Shown here: piece after piece, positions 53,338 through 63,583 of the stretch
How positions within the stretch are numbered: the stretch's first letter is position 1
Layout: each line of letters starts with the position of its first letter
Translations under genes and position numbers: made by a program
NCBI RefSeq assembly: GCF_009601765.2
Contig: NZ_CP045700.1
Span: 868,001-932,000 of the forward strand
Direction: 5' to 3'
Source of the DNA: Vibrio algicola
GTDB lineage: Bacteria; Pseudomonadota; Gammaproteobacteria; Enterobacterales; Vibrionaceae
DNA length: 64,000 nt
The notes under the pieces: model-generated
The model's input: only the letters and a program-made list of their open reading frames with translations
The model's database searches: none
Told to the model about the DNA's origin: nothing

Positions 53338-54333
53338 TTACATGCGCGATTGCCACTGGGTTGGTGACATGCCAAACCATATTTTAAATCGCCGACTAAA
53401 TACCGATAGTTCACAATAACCAAGCTTGAGCGCAACAGTCGTTAAATTGAATTGATGATTTTTCAGCAAGATCAAAGCTTCCCTTTTTCGAACTTGGTCA
53501 ATCATTTCGCGGTAAGTCGTTTTTTGTTCGGCTAGGAAACGCTGTAGTTTTTTCGGATGAAGCCCCATACACAAAGCGATATTTTCTTTGGTGCAATCCC
53601 CTGTAGCCAATAAGGTTTTAATCGCATTATCAATTCGTTGCAGTTGCTCTAGCTGTGAATTTGGCTTTGTCGATTCAATTTCTTCGAACAGCATTTTATC
53701 CAGTAATTGGTTATTGATATTCGGCTTCAAGCTTAAAAACTGGCTTTGGAAATAAATGGTATCGGTAGCACTGTTAAATTCAGGCTGACAACCGAATAAA
53801 TCTCGAAATACTTCCTGGTTTTTAGGTGCGTCTTGTCTGAAACTCACTTTATTTATACGCCATGTTGGACCGACCAAATCTCGCAAAATACAAAAACAAG
53901 TACCGAGAGTGACTTGAGCCTTTTGCGGGGACAGTTCATTTGGAGCAAGGTTTAAAAATTGTATTTCACAACTTTTACTGTTGGAATTTTCAACGGCTAA
54001 AGACAACCCTTCAACATGCAAATACATATACTTTCTCGCCACCGTCAGTGCATCGACAATGTTCGCTTGGCGAGACATGTAAGCGCCAATTAACCCTAAT
54101 GTATTCACGCCTTGTTTGGTGCTTAATTCCAAGCCAAAAGTATCACACTGGCAATGCTGTGCCGCCAATTCTAGTGCAGCTAAAAAATGCTCGTAGTAGA
54201 TAAACGCATCAGGATCACGAAGCTGGCTTGTCACTATACCCGCCTCTTTTAAAATCTGATTGGGGTTAGCGTGATAGCTTCTCACCAAATCACTAAAGCC
54301 TTCTAAACTCGCCGCTCTAATAGAATGATTCAT
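53338..54333 (-). CDS. AraC-family regulator with arabinose-binding-like N-domain
   Basis: A 331-residue regulator of the OruR/ArgR-like AraC subgroup. I use the ATG at 54333, which follows GAGG with six spacer bases; twelve residues from a start at 54369 are left out. The sensor domain covers about 20-200, and the C-terminal DNA-binding domain includes CMGLHPKKLQRFLAEQ and VALKLGYCELSVFSRRF. It is divergent from the aldehyde dehydrogenase/GMC genes, with a 21-bp direct repeat between them. Confidence 0.88.
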   Translation of the reverse strand: MNHSIRAASLEGFSDLVRSYHANPNQILKEAGIVTSQLRDPDAFIYYEHFLAALELAAQHCQCDTFGLELSTKQGVNTLGLIGAYMSRQANIVDALTVARKYMYLHVEGLSLAVENSNSKSCEIQFLNLAPNELSPQKAQVTLGTCFCILRDLVGPTWRINKVSFRQDAPKNQEVFRDLFGCQPEFNSATDTIYFQSQFLSLKPNINNQLLDKMLFEEIESTKPNSQLEQLQRIDNAIKTLLATGDCTKENIALCMGLHPKKLQRFLAEQKTTYREMIDQVRKREALILLKNHQFNLTTVALKLGYCELSVFSRRFKIWFGMSPTQWQSRM

Positions 54334-54480
54334 AATAAACCTCGATGACCACATGTCCTGAAATATCAAATTAAGTCAAATAAACACAAACTAACAGGTG
54401 GGTAAAATCAAAGTGTGAGGACTATCACTGCCTCTAACTTAAACACGGAAATTACGTGATCGTGCTCTCCCTCTCAAAAT

Positions 54481-54515
54481 CCAATGTCTTAAAAAGTCAT
54501 ACCAATGTCCTAAAA
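54481..54515 (+). promoter_or_regulatory. 21-bp-spaced direct repeat, likely AraC-type operator
   Basis: CCAATGTCTTAAAA at 54481 and CCAATGTCCTAAAA at 54502 are exactly 21 bp apart, or two helical turns, which is typical for an AraC-type dimer on direct repeats. The array lies 110 bp before the aldehyde dehydrogenase start. Confidence 0.7.
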
Positions 54516-54624
54516 CATCAAGCCGAATACCAATGCCGCATTAACATATTATTAACAAGCAGGTAAGTTATCAATAACCACTCTTTGGCATGCTACTTGT
54601 TCTCGACTTTAAGAAGGAAGCATC

Positions 54625-56115
54625 ATGGGCTTTATCACTGAACAAGCAACAAACCAAACGACTCTAGATACAAGCGATTATTTATCGCAAGGGAATGACT
54701 CTTTAGATACGACCCAAACCTTACTCCTATCTCTGGAAACCCAGCGTCAAGCCTTTACGCTTCAAGGACAAGAAAGTTATGAGGAACGCAAGCAGCACCT
54801 ACTAAATCTAAAGCGGTTACTCACCGAGAATCGTGACACTATTATTGAGGCCATAAACAAAGACTATGGCAATCGATCTTATCATGAAACCTTATTAGCG
54901 GAAGTCATTACCGTTGTCAGCGATATCAGCAGCACTATTAAGCACTTAAAAAAATGGATGAAAGTTCAAAAGCGCAGTGTCGATCAAAGCTTGTATTTTG
55001 GGGCACAAAATAGAGTCATTCCACAAGGTATTGGCGTAGTTGGATTTATTATCCCTTGGAATTTCCCACTTAATTTAAGTTTTTCAGGTTTGTGTGCCGC
55101 TTTTGCCGCCGGTAATAGAGCTATGGTGAAAATGTCGGAAAATTCGATTCATTTTTCAGAGCTATTAAAACAGCTCAGTCCAAAGTATTTTAGCCAAGAT
55201 AAATTAGAATTTTTTACCGAAACCGGTAAAGTGGGCATGGCATTCTCAACTCTGCCCTTTGATCACTTGATGTTTACTGGCTCAGGAGTGACCGGTAGAA
55301 AAGTGATGGCAGCCTGTGCGCCCAACCTGACGCCTGTCACCCTCGAGCTTGGTGGAAAATCCCCTGCGGTTATTGATCCTGAATACCCTTTAGATAAAGC
55401 GGTTGAACGCATTATGTTTGTTAAGCAATTTAATGCCGGACAAATTTGCACCACTGTCGATTATACTTTTGTACATCTATCACAATTAACCCCCTTTCTT
55501 GAAACCACAAAAAAATGGGTCAAAAAACATTGCCCCAATATTCACAATAAAGATTACACCTCAATCATTGATGACACGGCCTTCAATCGATTAATGGACA
55601 CAGTGAATGACGCTAAACAACGTGGCGCAACCATCATTAACTTAAGTGAACAAGAGGCCGATGCTAGAACACGCAAGTTCCCATTGACTCTGATCTTAGA
55701 CACAAGTGATGACATGATCATCAGCCATCGAGAAACCTTTGGCCCAATAATGATGGTCAAAACTTACCAACAATCAGAGGAAGTGATTGATTACGTTGTA
55801 CAGCGCGATCGCCCACTGGCTTTTTATCCATTTAGTAATAATAAAAAGCTTGTTAATCACTATTTAAGTAATGTCCTTTCCGGTGGTGTGTCTGTTAATG
55901 ACGCCTTATTCCATGTCGGCCAACACGACCTTCCATTTGGTGGGATTGGGGGCAGTGGTATGGGGCATTATCATGGTTATGAAGGCTTCCTGACTTTTTC
56001 AAAAATGCGTCCTGTTTTCTATCAAGCCAGCTTTTCTAGCTTAAAATTATTAATGCCTCCATACGGAAAATTTGCTACTCGTACATTGCATTTTATCGCT
56101 AAATTTAAGTCTTAA
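54625..56115 (+). CDS. NAD(P)-dependent aldehyde dehydrogenase, coniferyl-aldehyde type
   Basis: A 496-residue ALDH-superfamily enzyme. The N-terminal region with HLLNLKRLLTENRDTIIEAI, the cofactor site VGFIIPWNFPLNLSF and FTGSGVTGRKVMAA, Glu in TLELGGKSPAV and catalytic Cys in FNAGQICTTVDY are seen. This type of ALDH (CalB-like) oxidises coniferyl or related hydrophobic aldehydes and fatty aldehydes. It is followed after 75 bp by a GMC alcohol oxidase, so the pair may take an alcohol to acid. AAGAAGGAAG precedes the ATG. Confidence 0.87.
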   Translation: MGFITEQATNQTTLDTSDYLSQGNDSLDTTQTLLLSLETQRQAFTLQGQESYEERKQHLLNLKRLLTENRDTIIEAINKDYGNRSYHETLLAEVITVVSDISSTIKHLKKWMKVQKRSVDQSLYFGAQNRVIPQGIGVVGFIIPWNFPLNLSFSGLCAAFAAGNRAMVKMSENSIHFSELLKQLSPKYFSQDKLEFFTETGKVGMAFSTLPFDHLMFTGSGVTGRKVMAACAPNLTPVTLELGGKSPAVIDPEYPLDKAVERIMFVKQFNAGQICTTVDYTFVHLSQLTPFLETTKKWVKKHCPNIHNKDYTSIIDDTAFNRLMDTVNDAKQRGATIINLSEQEADARTRKFPLTLILDTSDDMIISHRETFGPIMMVKTYQQSEEVIDYVVQRDRPLAFYPFSNNKKLVNHYLSNVLSGGVSVNDALFHVGQHDLPFGGIGGSGMGHYHGYEGFLTFSKMRPVFYQASFSSLKLLMPPYGKFATRTLHFIAKFKS

Positions 56116-56190
56116 TATACTTTTCACTAGAAAGAGAGACCGCAATACTCAGTCTAAAAATAATAAATATATCCAGACAAGGAAAGCAGG

Positions 56191-57906
56191 ATGAGCACAC
56201 TTACTTACGATTTTGATCAAATTATTATCGGTTCAGGCTTTGGTGGCTCTGTTAGCGCGCTGCGTTTAACCGAAAAAGGCAATCGCGTATTAATCCTCGA
56301 AAAAGGAAGACGCCGCAATGACTCTGAATTTGCAGAAACTAACTTAGACGCCAAAAATTATATGTGGATGCCCAAATTAGCTTGGAGAGGTGTTACACAA
56401 GTAACCTATACCAGTAAGGTCACCATATTGCATGGTGTGGGTGTAGGTGGGGGTTCTCAGGTATATGCCAATGTGCATTTTATTCCTGAAGATGCGGTAT
56501 TTCAGTCGCCCGCTTGGTCACGAATTCGTCCCGACTGGAAAGAGCAAATCATGCCTTATTACGGCCTTGCACAACGTATGTTAGGTACGACTCAAAATAC
56601 TTATACCAACATTGCAGATGATACTTTGCGTCAAGTTGCTAAAGACATGGGCCGAGGGGATTCCTATAAGACAGTATCAACCGGAGTGTTATTTCCACAG
56701 CAAGATGGGATTCAAGGTAAACCAGTACCCGACCCTTACTTTAATGGCGATGGCCCTGATCGAAATACCTGCCAAATGTGTGCTAGCTGTGTCATCGGCT
56801 GTCGCCATAATGCTAAAAACACCTTAATGAAAAATTATCTTTATTTTGCCGAAAGAAATGGTGCCGAGATCCGGCCAGATAGTGAAGTATTGAAAATTGA
56901 AACTATCCATAATAATAAGCCTGAAGATGGTTATCGAATTAGCGTAAAAGACAGCATCAATGGGCGTGAATACACCATTACCACTCGAGGTGTGGTGGTA
57001 TCGGCTGGCGTGATGGGTACGGTTCCACTACTACTTCGTATGCGCGATAAACTTAAAACTTTACCAAACATTTCTAAGCTCTTAGGCCAGCAGGTTCGTA
57101 CCAATTCAGAAACGCTCACCACCGCTAATGATATGAAAGCAAAAGTCAGTGACGGCCTCACCATAAGTTCATTTATTTCTGTTGATGAAAATACCAATAT
57201 GGAGATCAATCGCTTCCGTGAAGGATCTGATGGTACTTGGCTTTTTATCCCTTACGTACCAATGGTCACTGGCGAAGGTATAGCGCGTATTGGTAAATTC
57301 GTACTTAATACTTTATTACACCCGATTAAAACCGTAAAAGTATTACGCCCTAAAGGAAAAGCTGCGGGTTCATTAGTCTTTTTAGTGATGCAGAAATCCG
57401 AATCCTTTATACATTTTGAATGGCGTCGTAAATGGTATCGCTTGTTTAGAAAGGATATTTCTGCTGTGCAAAATGCCGATGATATCCCCCTAAAAGTATC
57501 TTTTCCTGCAGCAGAGGAAGCCACCCGACGCTTTGCTAAGAAGTTAGAAGGTGAACCTGGGTCTGCTTTAACTGAAATTATCACCGGAGCACCAATGACG
57601 GCTCATATCATGGGCGGGGTTTCGATGGGGAAAAATAACCTCGAAGGTGTGGTCGATGAAAGTGGTGAAGTCTTTGGCTATCCAAACTTAAGAGTGATTG
57701 ATGGTTCAATCATCCCTGGCAACCTTGGGGTTAATCCATCATTAACCATTACCGCATTAGCTGAATACGCGATGAGTAAAGTAGCCATATTTGATCATGA
57801 TAAAGCAGCAAGCATCAAGCCAGTGCTATTTTCTAAACCATTAGAGGGACAAGTATCTGAACTCACTGGCAACGGGGATCTGGTCGCAATGTTAAAGCCG
57901 CAATAA
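56191..57906 (+). CDS. GMC oxidoreductase (cholesterol-oxidase-like)
   Basis: A 571-residue FAD enzyme. The dinucleotide-binding motif GSGFGGSVSALRLTEKG is at 14-30, the C-rich segment CQMCASCVIGCRHNAKNT (near 195-215) resembles that of cholesterol-oxidase-type GMC enzymes, and the C-terminal GNLGVNPSLTITALAE is the FAD/active-site block. No signal peptide is seen. Its partner is the aldehyde dehydrogenase just upstream; together they could oxidise a hydrophobic alcohol to a carboxylic acid. Sterol as substrate is not established. AAGGAAAGCAGG precedes the ATG. Confidence 0.87.
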   Translation: MSTLTYDFDQIIIGSGFGGSVSALRLTEKGNRVLILEKGRRRNDSEFAETNLDAKNYMWMPKLAWRGVTQVTYTSKVTILHGVGVGGGSQVYANVHFIPEDAVFQSPAWSRIRPDWKEQIMPYYGLAQRMLGTTQNTYTNIADDTLRQVAKDMGRGDSYKTVSTGVLFPQQDGIQGKPVPDPYFNGDGPDRNTCQMCASCVIGCRHNAKNTLMKNYLYFAERNGAEIRPDSEVLKIETIHNNKPEDGYRISVKDSINGREYTITTRGVVVSAGVMGTVPLLLRMRDKLKTLPNISKLLGQQVRTNSETLTTANDMKAKVSDGLTISSFISVDENTNMEINRFREGSDGTWLFIPYVPMVTGEGIARIGKFVLNTLLHPIKTVKVLRPKGKAAGSLVFLVMQKSESFIHFEWRRKWYRLFRKDISAVQNADDIPLKVSFPAAEEATRRFAKKLEGEPGSALTEIITGAPMTAHIMGGVSMGKNNLEGVVDESGEVFGYPNLRVIDGSIIPGNLGVNPSLTITALAEYAMSKVAIFDHDKAASIKPVLFSKPLEGQVSELTGNGDLVAMLKPQ

Positions 57907-57964
57907 TATGGCTAACCAGATGATTTTATAGTGACTAGGTTGCAATTAATGCCTAATGAAACCT

Positions 57965-57995
57965 AAACGCCACAGACTTAACATCTGTGGCGTTT
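57965..57995. terminator. Bidirectional terminator between the GMC gene and malG
   Basis: AAACGCCACAGA and TCTGTGGCGTTT form a 12-bp stem followed by TGTTATTTTTAG on the plus strand. It can also stop malG transcription. The sequence is almost identical to the hairpins at 51057 and 53263. Confidence 0.82.
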
Positions 57996-58033
57996 GTTAT
58001 TTTTAGCTTAATGTCTTTTGAGTGCTATTAAAC

Positions 58034-58924
58034 CTACCCTTTCACCCCGCCCGCGGTTAAGCCGCCGACTAAGAACTTCTGCGCTGCTAAGAACACGATG
58101 GTAATAGGTAAGGCTGATAACACAGCGGCGGCGGCAAAGTCGCCCCATAGATAGTTTTGTGGGTATAGGTATTGCTGCATGCCGACCGCTAAGGTGTAGG
58201 AGTTCACATCGCGTAATAGCAATGAGGCTACTGGCACTTCGGTAACGGCAGCAATGAATGACAAGATAAACACCACCGCAAGAATTGGCACTGATAATGG
58301 CAACAACACTAAGCGGAAGGCTTGCCATGGGGTGGCGCCATCGAGTGCGGCCGCTTCTTCTAGTGAGTTATCAATCGATTCAAAATAGCCTTTGATTGTC
58401 CATACATGCAGTGCGATCCCGCCCATGTAAGCAAACACCACACCACCGTGAGTATTCAAGCCTAGGAATGGAACATAAGTGCCTAAACGGTCGAACAAAG
58501 CGTATAAAGCCACCAGCGCAAGAACAGCTGGGAACATTTGGAAAATCAACATTGAGCGAAGGATCAAGGTTTTGCCTTTAAACTTCATACGGGCAAAAGC
58601 ATAAGCACAAGTGGTTGATAGTGTCACGATGCCAATCGCAGTTAAACCCGCCACTTTAACCGAGTTCCATAGCCATAATAAAACCGGGAACGGCGGTTTG
58701 GTTACGCTGCCATCGGCATGCACCACATCAAATCCAAGCGCCAGTTTCCAGTGCTCGAGTGATGGGTTGCGTGGGATCAAATCCCCTGCGGCGTAGTTAC
58801 CTTCGCGGAAAGATATTGCGATCACCATTAATAACGGGAACATCATCACCGCCAAGAAAAGCCACATGCCGACATGCGTTGCCCACAAACGGTATTTTAA
58901 TGATTTTGGTTGAACCATAGCCAT
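58034..58924 (-). CDS. malG: Maltose/maltodextrin ABC permease MalG
   Basis: A 296-residue inner-membrane permease with six helices. The EAA loop for MalK docking is [26 protein letters not shown], of which [18 protein letters not shown] is the core. The N-terminal [15 protein letters not shown] and C-terminal [12 protein letters not shown] are very similar to E. coli MalG (296 residues). It is the last gene of malE-malF-malG, 12 bp after malF. Confidence 0.95.
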   Translation of the reverse strand: MAMVQPKSLKYRLWATHVGMWLFLAVMMFPLLMVIAISFREGNYAAGDLIPRNPSLEHWKLALGFDVVHADGSVTKPPFPVLLWLWNSVKVAGLTAIGIVTLSTTCAYAFARMKFKGKTLILRSMLIFQMFPAVLALVALYALFDRLGTYVPFLGLNTHGGVVFAYMGGIALHVWTIKGYFESIDNSLEEAAALDGATPWQAFRLVLLPLSVPILAVVFILSFIAAVTEVPVASLLLRDVNSYTLAVGMQQYLYPQNYLWGDFAAAAVLSALPITIVFLAAQKFLVGGLTAGGVKG

Positions 58925-58936
58925 AGTCAGTACTCC

Positions 58937-60544
58937 CTATTCTGTTTCTAGCTTGGTGAATTTCATGTTCAGCAGTGACAAGCCGCCAACCAATACGAAG
59001 ATCAATGTTGCGATTGCGCCTGCGAGACCAAAGTCTTGACCGCCCGCCCCTTCAAAGGCAATACGATAGGTGTAACTCACCAGCAAATCGGTATGACCGG
59101 CCGGAACCGTGGTACCTATCATGTCTGGTGCACCGTTGGTTAATAATTGGATTAAGACAAAGTTGTTAAAGTTAAACGCAAAGCTGGCAATTAATAGTGG
59201 CACCATAGGTTTTACTAATAATGGCAAGGTGATTTTAAAGAAGTTATCAATTGGACCTGCGCCATCCATTGCTGAGGCTTCATACAAATCATCGGGGATC
59301 GCTTTAAGCATACCCATCGCGAGGATCATCATGTACGGATAGCCGAGCCAAGTATTGACGATAATGATCATGGTTTTAGCCAATGTTGGGTCGGTAAACC
59401 ATGCCGGGCTTAAGCCAAATAGTCCTTGCAGTAACTGGTTGATCTCACCAAAGCTTTGATTAAATAAGCCTTTAAAAATCAAGATGGAAATAAAGGCTGG
59501 CACCGCATAAGGCAAAATCAATAACACTCGGTATAAACCGCGCCCTTTTAACGCTTCCCAAGAAACGATTTGTGCCAAGATCACACCAAAAGCAAGGGTT
59601 AGTGCCACCGTGATGGCCGAGAACAATACTGTCCATACAAAGATTTTAAAGAACGGTCCTTGAATGCCTGGGTCACTAAAGATGCGGGTAAAGTTATCAA
59701 AACCGATATTCACAATGAATCCTGGCGTGATTGGCTTGCCAATAAAAGCACCATCAGTATCGACCGTTTGGTAGTAGCCAATCTCGTAATTTGGTTTTAA
59801 TACCTGTTCAGTTTTGTTGTTGACCAAGCTTTCGCCGTCGCTATCTAAGGTATAAAGCGGCTTTACTTGAGCAAATTTACGCAGACCCGACATTTTAAGC
59901 TCAGTGCCATTTGGTGTTTCAACCACAAGCTCGCTTAATAGATTACGGTTTTTAATGACGGCTTTTAACGGTGCTTTTTTACCGGTTAATGCATCTGACG
60001 GTAACAATGCAATGTGTCCAGCCGGTTGATTAGCCGTGGCCTTAGTTAACGACTTTTTCGTTAATGAGCGCGGCGCAGAAACCAGCCAAGTGTCACCTTG
60101 TTTTAAAGCAATGGAATAAAGGTCGTCGTGTTGACGCAATTCAAACGAATAACTGTCGCCACTTTGAAAGGTTTGATCCATCAACACGCTTTGCGCGCGC
60201 TCAAAACTTAATTGATTAGCGCCGCTATAGTTGGTAAACGCTAAGCCAATGGTATAAATCAGAGGGAAAATGATGAATAAGATCATTCCCGCCACACCTG
60301 GGTAAATATAACGGTGGGCATAGGTGCGCTTGCGGGCAAAAACATAGACACCCAAAGACGCTAAAACTAAGGTTAAAAGTGCAAAAGCAAATTCACCGCG
60401 TGAGTACATTAAAACGATCGCGTAACCATTAAGTAAAGTCACGGTTGATAACGCTGCCGTTTTCACCCAATTCGCCTTTAGCCAAGATTGGGTTGCAGAG
60501 TCTGAAATATGAGAGGGATGAGATGACACAAGATTTGAAGACAT
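58937..60544 (-). CDS. malF: Maltose/maltodextrin ABC permease MalF
   Basis: I place the start at the ATG at 60544 (535 residues), which begins MSSNLVSSH; a longer frame from 60616 has no support. MalF has eight helices and the large periplasmic P2 loop between helices 3 and 4 (about 90-270), which contacts MalE. The EAA motif is LYEASAMDGAGPIDNFFKIT, and AIATLIFVLVGGLSLLNMKF closes the protein. The loop order and length fit E. coli MalF (514 residues) with a slightly longer N-terminus. Confidence 0.94.
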   Translation of the reverse strand: MSSNLVSSHPSHISDSATQSWLKANWVKTAALSTVTLLNGYAIVLMYSRGEFAFALLTLVLASLGVYVFARKRTYAHRYIYPGVAGMILFIIFPLIYTIGLAFTNYSGANQLSFERAQSVLMDQTFQSGDSYSFELRQHDDLYSIALKQGDTWLVSAPRSLTKKSLTKATANQPAGHIALLPSDALTGKKAPLKAVIKNRNLLSELVVETPNGTELKMSGLRKFAQVKPLYTLDSDGESLVNNKTEQVLKPNYEIGYYQTVDTDGAFIGKPITPGFIVNIGFDNFTRIFSDPGIQGPFFKIFVWTVLFSAITVALTLAFGVILAQIVSWEALKGRGLYRVLLILPYAVPAFISILIFKGLFNQSFGEINQLLQGLFGLSPAWFTDPTLAKTMIIIVNTWLGYPYMMILAMGMLKAIPDDLYEASAMDGAGPIDNFFKITLPLLVKPMVPLLIASFAFNFNNFVLIQLLTNGAPDMIGTTVPAGHTDLLVSYTYRIAFEGAGGQDFGLAGAIATLIFVLVGGLSLLNMKFTKLETE

Positions 60545-60707
60545 AATGGATTCCATTATCATATCGCATGATCTAAAACATAAGTTTTGAAAACACGTCA
60601 GCTTTTGAAACTGCAAAGAGGTTGAAAAGTCACTTCAAGCTCCATTCAAAGGCATCGATAAACTCAATCAAAGCTTTACCGTTACATAAGAAAGCAAAGA
60701 GATAAAT

Positions 60708-60765
60708 GAGAAGGAAGCGATAAACTTACCCCCTTCCTTCTCGCCACCAGTTATACAATCGGTGG
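60708..60765 (-). other. Two hairpins in the malE-malF intercistronic region
   Basis: On the minus strand a CCACC / GGTGG stem (60744-60765) is followed by a perfect 10-bp stem, GAGAAGGAAG / CTTCCTTCTC (60708-60742, 15-base loop). They lie 12 to 70 bp after the malE stop. No long T-tract follows, so partial termination or protection of malE mRNA is more likely than full stop. Confidence 0.7.
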
Positions 60766-60776
60766 AAGACGAACGA

Positions 60777-61955
60777 TTATTTCGTCATACGAGCCGCAAC
60801 GGTATCAAGCGCTTCTTTTACCGATTGACGACCATTAACCACATTGCCAATCGCCGCTTTTTCTGCGTACCAGAATGCTGACATTTGAGAAATATTTGGC
60901 ATAACTTCACCGTTCTGAGCATTTGCCATTGTGGCGGCAATACGTGGATCTTTCGCCAGTTCAGCTTGGTATGAGGTTAATGCCACCGCGCCTAGTGGGG
61001 TATCATCGTTGATCTCTTTCAAGCCTTTTTTGGTTAGCATGTAGTTTTCGATAAACTCAACCGCCAAGTCTTTGTTAGGGGATGCCGAGCTAATACCCGC
61101 CGTTAACACACCCACAAAAGGTTTCGATGGCTTACCATTAAACATCGGCAATGTGGTTACGCCGTAGTTAATGCCCGCCTTATCGATGTTAGCCCAAGAC
61201 CAAGGACCATTAATGGTCATCGCCACTTCGCCTTTGTTAAAGCCAGACTCTGCAATGGTGTAATCCACATCCGGTGACATCACTTTTTGGTCAATCAGAC
61301 CTTTAAGGAAGGTCATTGCATTGATCGCACCGGCATTATTCACGCCCACATCTTTCGGATTGTATTGACCATCGGCAAACTTAAATGCGTAACCGCCATC
61401 AGCGGCAAGAATTGGCCATGTGAAGAAGGGTTCAGAAAGGTTCCACATGATCGCGTGCTTGCCGTCTTTTTGCAGTTTTTTATCTAGCGCAGCAATGTCT
61501 TCCCAGTTTTTAGGTGGGGTTTTAATTAAGTCTTTGTTGTAGATCAGCGATAAAGATTCAACCGCCACAGGATAACCGATGTATTTACCATCGTAAGAAA
61601 CCGCATCCCAAGTGAAATCCGTGAATTTAGATTTAAATTCAGCCGATGGTTTTACTTCCGCCAATAGACCAGATTTCGCGTAACCGCCGAAACGGTCGTG
61701 CGCCCAAAGAACAATATCAGGGCCATCACCGGTTGACGCCAATTGCGGGAATTTTTCTTCTAACTTATCAGGGTGAGAAACGGTGACTTTAATGCCAGTG
61801 TCCGCTTCAAATTGCTTACCCACTTCAGCTAGGCCGTTATAGCCTTTATCGCCGTTGATCCAAATTGTTAGCTGACCTTCCTGTATGGCAGCATGTGCAC
61901 TCACACCACTTAAGGCTAAGCTACATAAAATGGCAGTTTTGAGGACTTTTTTCAT
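60777..61955 (-). CDS. malE: Periplasmic maltose/maltodextrin-binding protein
   Basis: A 392-residue binding protein from the ATG at 61955 (AGGA eight bases upstream). The signal peptide [20 protein letters not shown] is followed by mature [25 protein letters not shown]. Blocks [37 protein letters not shown] and [20 protein letters not shown] match E. coli MalE almost exactly and include sugar-binding Trp and Glu residues. It delivers maltodextrins to MalFGK2. It is divergent from malK. Confidence 0.96.
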   Translation of the reverse strand: MKKVLKTAILCSLALSGVSAHAAIQEGQLTIWINGDKGYNGLAEVGKQFEADTGIKVTVSHPDKLEEKFPQLASTGDGPDIVLWAHDRFGGYAKSGLLAEVKPSAEFKSKFTDFTWDAVSYDGKYIGYPVAVESLSLIYNKDLIKTPPKNWEDIAALDKKLQKDGKHAIMWNLSEPFFTWPILAADGGYAFKFADGQYNPKDVGVNNAGAINAMTFLKGLIDQKVMSPDVDYTIAESGFNKGEVAMTINGPWSWANIDKAGINYGVTTLPMFNGKPSKPFVGVLTAGISSASPNKDLAVEFIENYMLTKKGLKEINDDTPLGAVALTSYQAELAKDPRIAATMANAQNGEVMPNISQMSAFWYAEKAAIGNVVNGRQSVKEALDTVAARMTK

Positions 61956-62437
61956 TTCCATGATCCTTTCTATTATTCTATTTGCGGTTACATCACTGTA
62001 GGGTCTGTAACACGATGGATACCTTTCTCAGCAAGCGAAATGCTTTACCCTTTTTGACTCGGGTTACGGTATAGCTCAATCTTGCAATAATTAGGAGTGG
62101 TGAACATCCTCCTAATCTCTACGCCCCCGCGATACAAGATAGAAACTGTGATTTAGATTCACAATTGTTTGCTAATATACCCTAAAACCAAGCGTAAACG
62201 TGATCGAACGCACGCGTATATGTGGCTATTTAACTCAAAGATGATCTGAATTAAAAAGTGTGACCCATGCACTCCTCCCCCATCATCCACCAAAAATTAA
62301 TCGCACAAGGATGAGGTGGTTTTCAAACGCTTAGGTAATATGGCTCTCATTGAAGTGATATAAAAAATTAATTAACTTAAACGGCAGCCTCTCATTATCA
62401 TCTTGCTGCCAAACCAATAAAAACAAAAGGAACCACC
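61956..62437. promoter_or_regulatory. malE/malK divergent control region with candidate MalT boxes
   Basis: MalT-box-like sequences GGGGAGGAGT (9 of 10; minus strand, about 62272-62281) and AAGGATGAGG (8 of 10; plus strand, about 62307-62316) lie on the malK side. On the malE side the minus strand has GGGGCGTAGAGA (62117-62128) and AGGAGGATG (62104-62112), as upstream of malQ. A TGTGA-N7-TCACA near 62150 is off the CRP consensus spacing by one base. Clustered boxes are expected for cooperative MalT/CRP control. Confidence 0.55.
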
Positions 62438-63547
62438 ATGACCAGTGTAACGCTAAGAAAGGTATGTAAAGCGTACGGTGACAATCTCATTTCTGAAAAC
62501 GTCGATCTGGATATTCAAGATGGCGAGTTCGTCGTCTTTGTTGGCCCATCCGGTTGCGGTAAGTCAACATTATTGCGCTGCATCGCCGGCTTAGAAGACA
62601 TCACTTCAGGTGAGTTATTTATTGGCGATAAAAAAATGAACGACGTGCCACCATCTGAGCGTGGTGTCGGCATGGTATTCCAATCTTATGCGTTATATCC
62701 GCACTTAAACTTATTCGACAATATGTCTTTTGGTCTGAAACTGGCCAAGGAAGATAAAGCTAAAATCAAATCGCGCGTTGATCACGCAGCCGATATTTTG
62801 CAGCTAGGTCACTTATTAGAGCGCCGTCCAAAAGCCCTTTCAGGTGGTCAGCGTCAACGGGTCGCAATCGGTCGTACTTTAGTGGCGCAACCAGAAGTAT
62901 TTTTGCTGGATGAGCCGTTATCGAACCTCGATGCTGCCTTGCGTGTCCAAATGCGAATTGAACTAGCCAAACTGCACAAAAAACTTGGTTGCACCATGAT
63001 TTATGTGACTCATGATCAGGTCGAAGCAATGACCATGGCCGATAAAATCGTGGTATTGGATGGTGGCAGTGTGTCGCAAGTGGGCAAACCATTAGAGTTA
63101 TACCATTACCCAGAGAACCGTTTTGTGGCTGGCTTTATTGGCTCACCAAAAATGAATTTTATTAACGTTGAGATCAAAGAAGTGGAAGCTGAGCGCGTGA
63201 AAGTGGAGCTCGCCAGCCAAGCATCATTTTGGATCCAAGTGGATGGCAGCACCGTGACCCAAGGCTCGCGGATGTCACTTGGCATTCGCCCTGAGCATTT
63301 ACTGCCCGCCAATGAAGGCGATGTCAGTATTAAAGGCCATGTGCAAGTGGTTGAGAAGTTAGGTAACGAAACTCAAGTCTACCTAAACCTTGATAACGTC
63401 GATGCCGATTTTATCTATCGTGAAAACGACACCTTAGATGTCGATTCGGGCGATGAATTCGAAATTGGCATTCCGGCTTACCGTTGTCACTTATTCCACA
63501 GCGATGGGCGATCGTGCCGCCGTTTATTTAAAGAACGTGGTATTTAA
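62438..63547 (+). CDS. malK: Maltose/maltodextrin transport ATPase MalK
   Basis: A 369-residue ATPase of MalFGK2. Walker [10 protein letters not shown] lies near 36-44, the Q-loop in [15 protein letters not shown], the signature [14 protein letters not shown] near 134, Walker [14 protein letters not shown] near 155 and the H-loop in [14 protein letters not shown]. The C-terminal regulatory domain (about 240-369) has [11 protein letters not shown]. In E. coli this domain binds MalT to repress it when no substrate flows and is the target of glucose-EIIA. Almost identical in length to E. coli MalK (371). No lamB follows within the window. Confidence 0.95.
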   Translation: MTSVTLRKVCKAYGDNLISENVDLDIQDGEFVVFVGPSGCGKSTLLRCIAGLEDITSGELFIGDKKMNDVPPSERGVGMVFQSYALYPHLNLFDNMSFGLKLAKEDKAKIKSRVDHAADILQLGHLLERRPKALSGGQRQRVAIGRTLVAQPEVFLLDEPLSNLDAALRVQMRIELAKLHKKLGCTMIYVTHDQVEAMTMADKIVVLDGGSVSQVGKPLELYHYPENRFVAGFIGSPKMNFINVEIKEVEAERVKVELASQASFWIQVDGSTVTQGSRMSLGIRPEHLLPANEGDVSIKGHVQVVEKLGNETQVYLNLDNVDADFIYRENDTLDVDSGDEFEIGIPAYRCHLFHSDGRSCRRLFKERGI

Positions 63548-63583
63548 ACTCCCCGTTTTTCCCTTTTTCATTGTCATGCCTTC

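Noticed and set aside
62148..62168. CRP site in the malE/malK region
   Set aside because: The palindrome TGTGA / TCACA has seven spacer bases instead of six; possible but below the standard for a separate feature.
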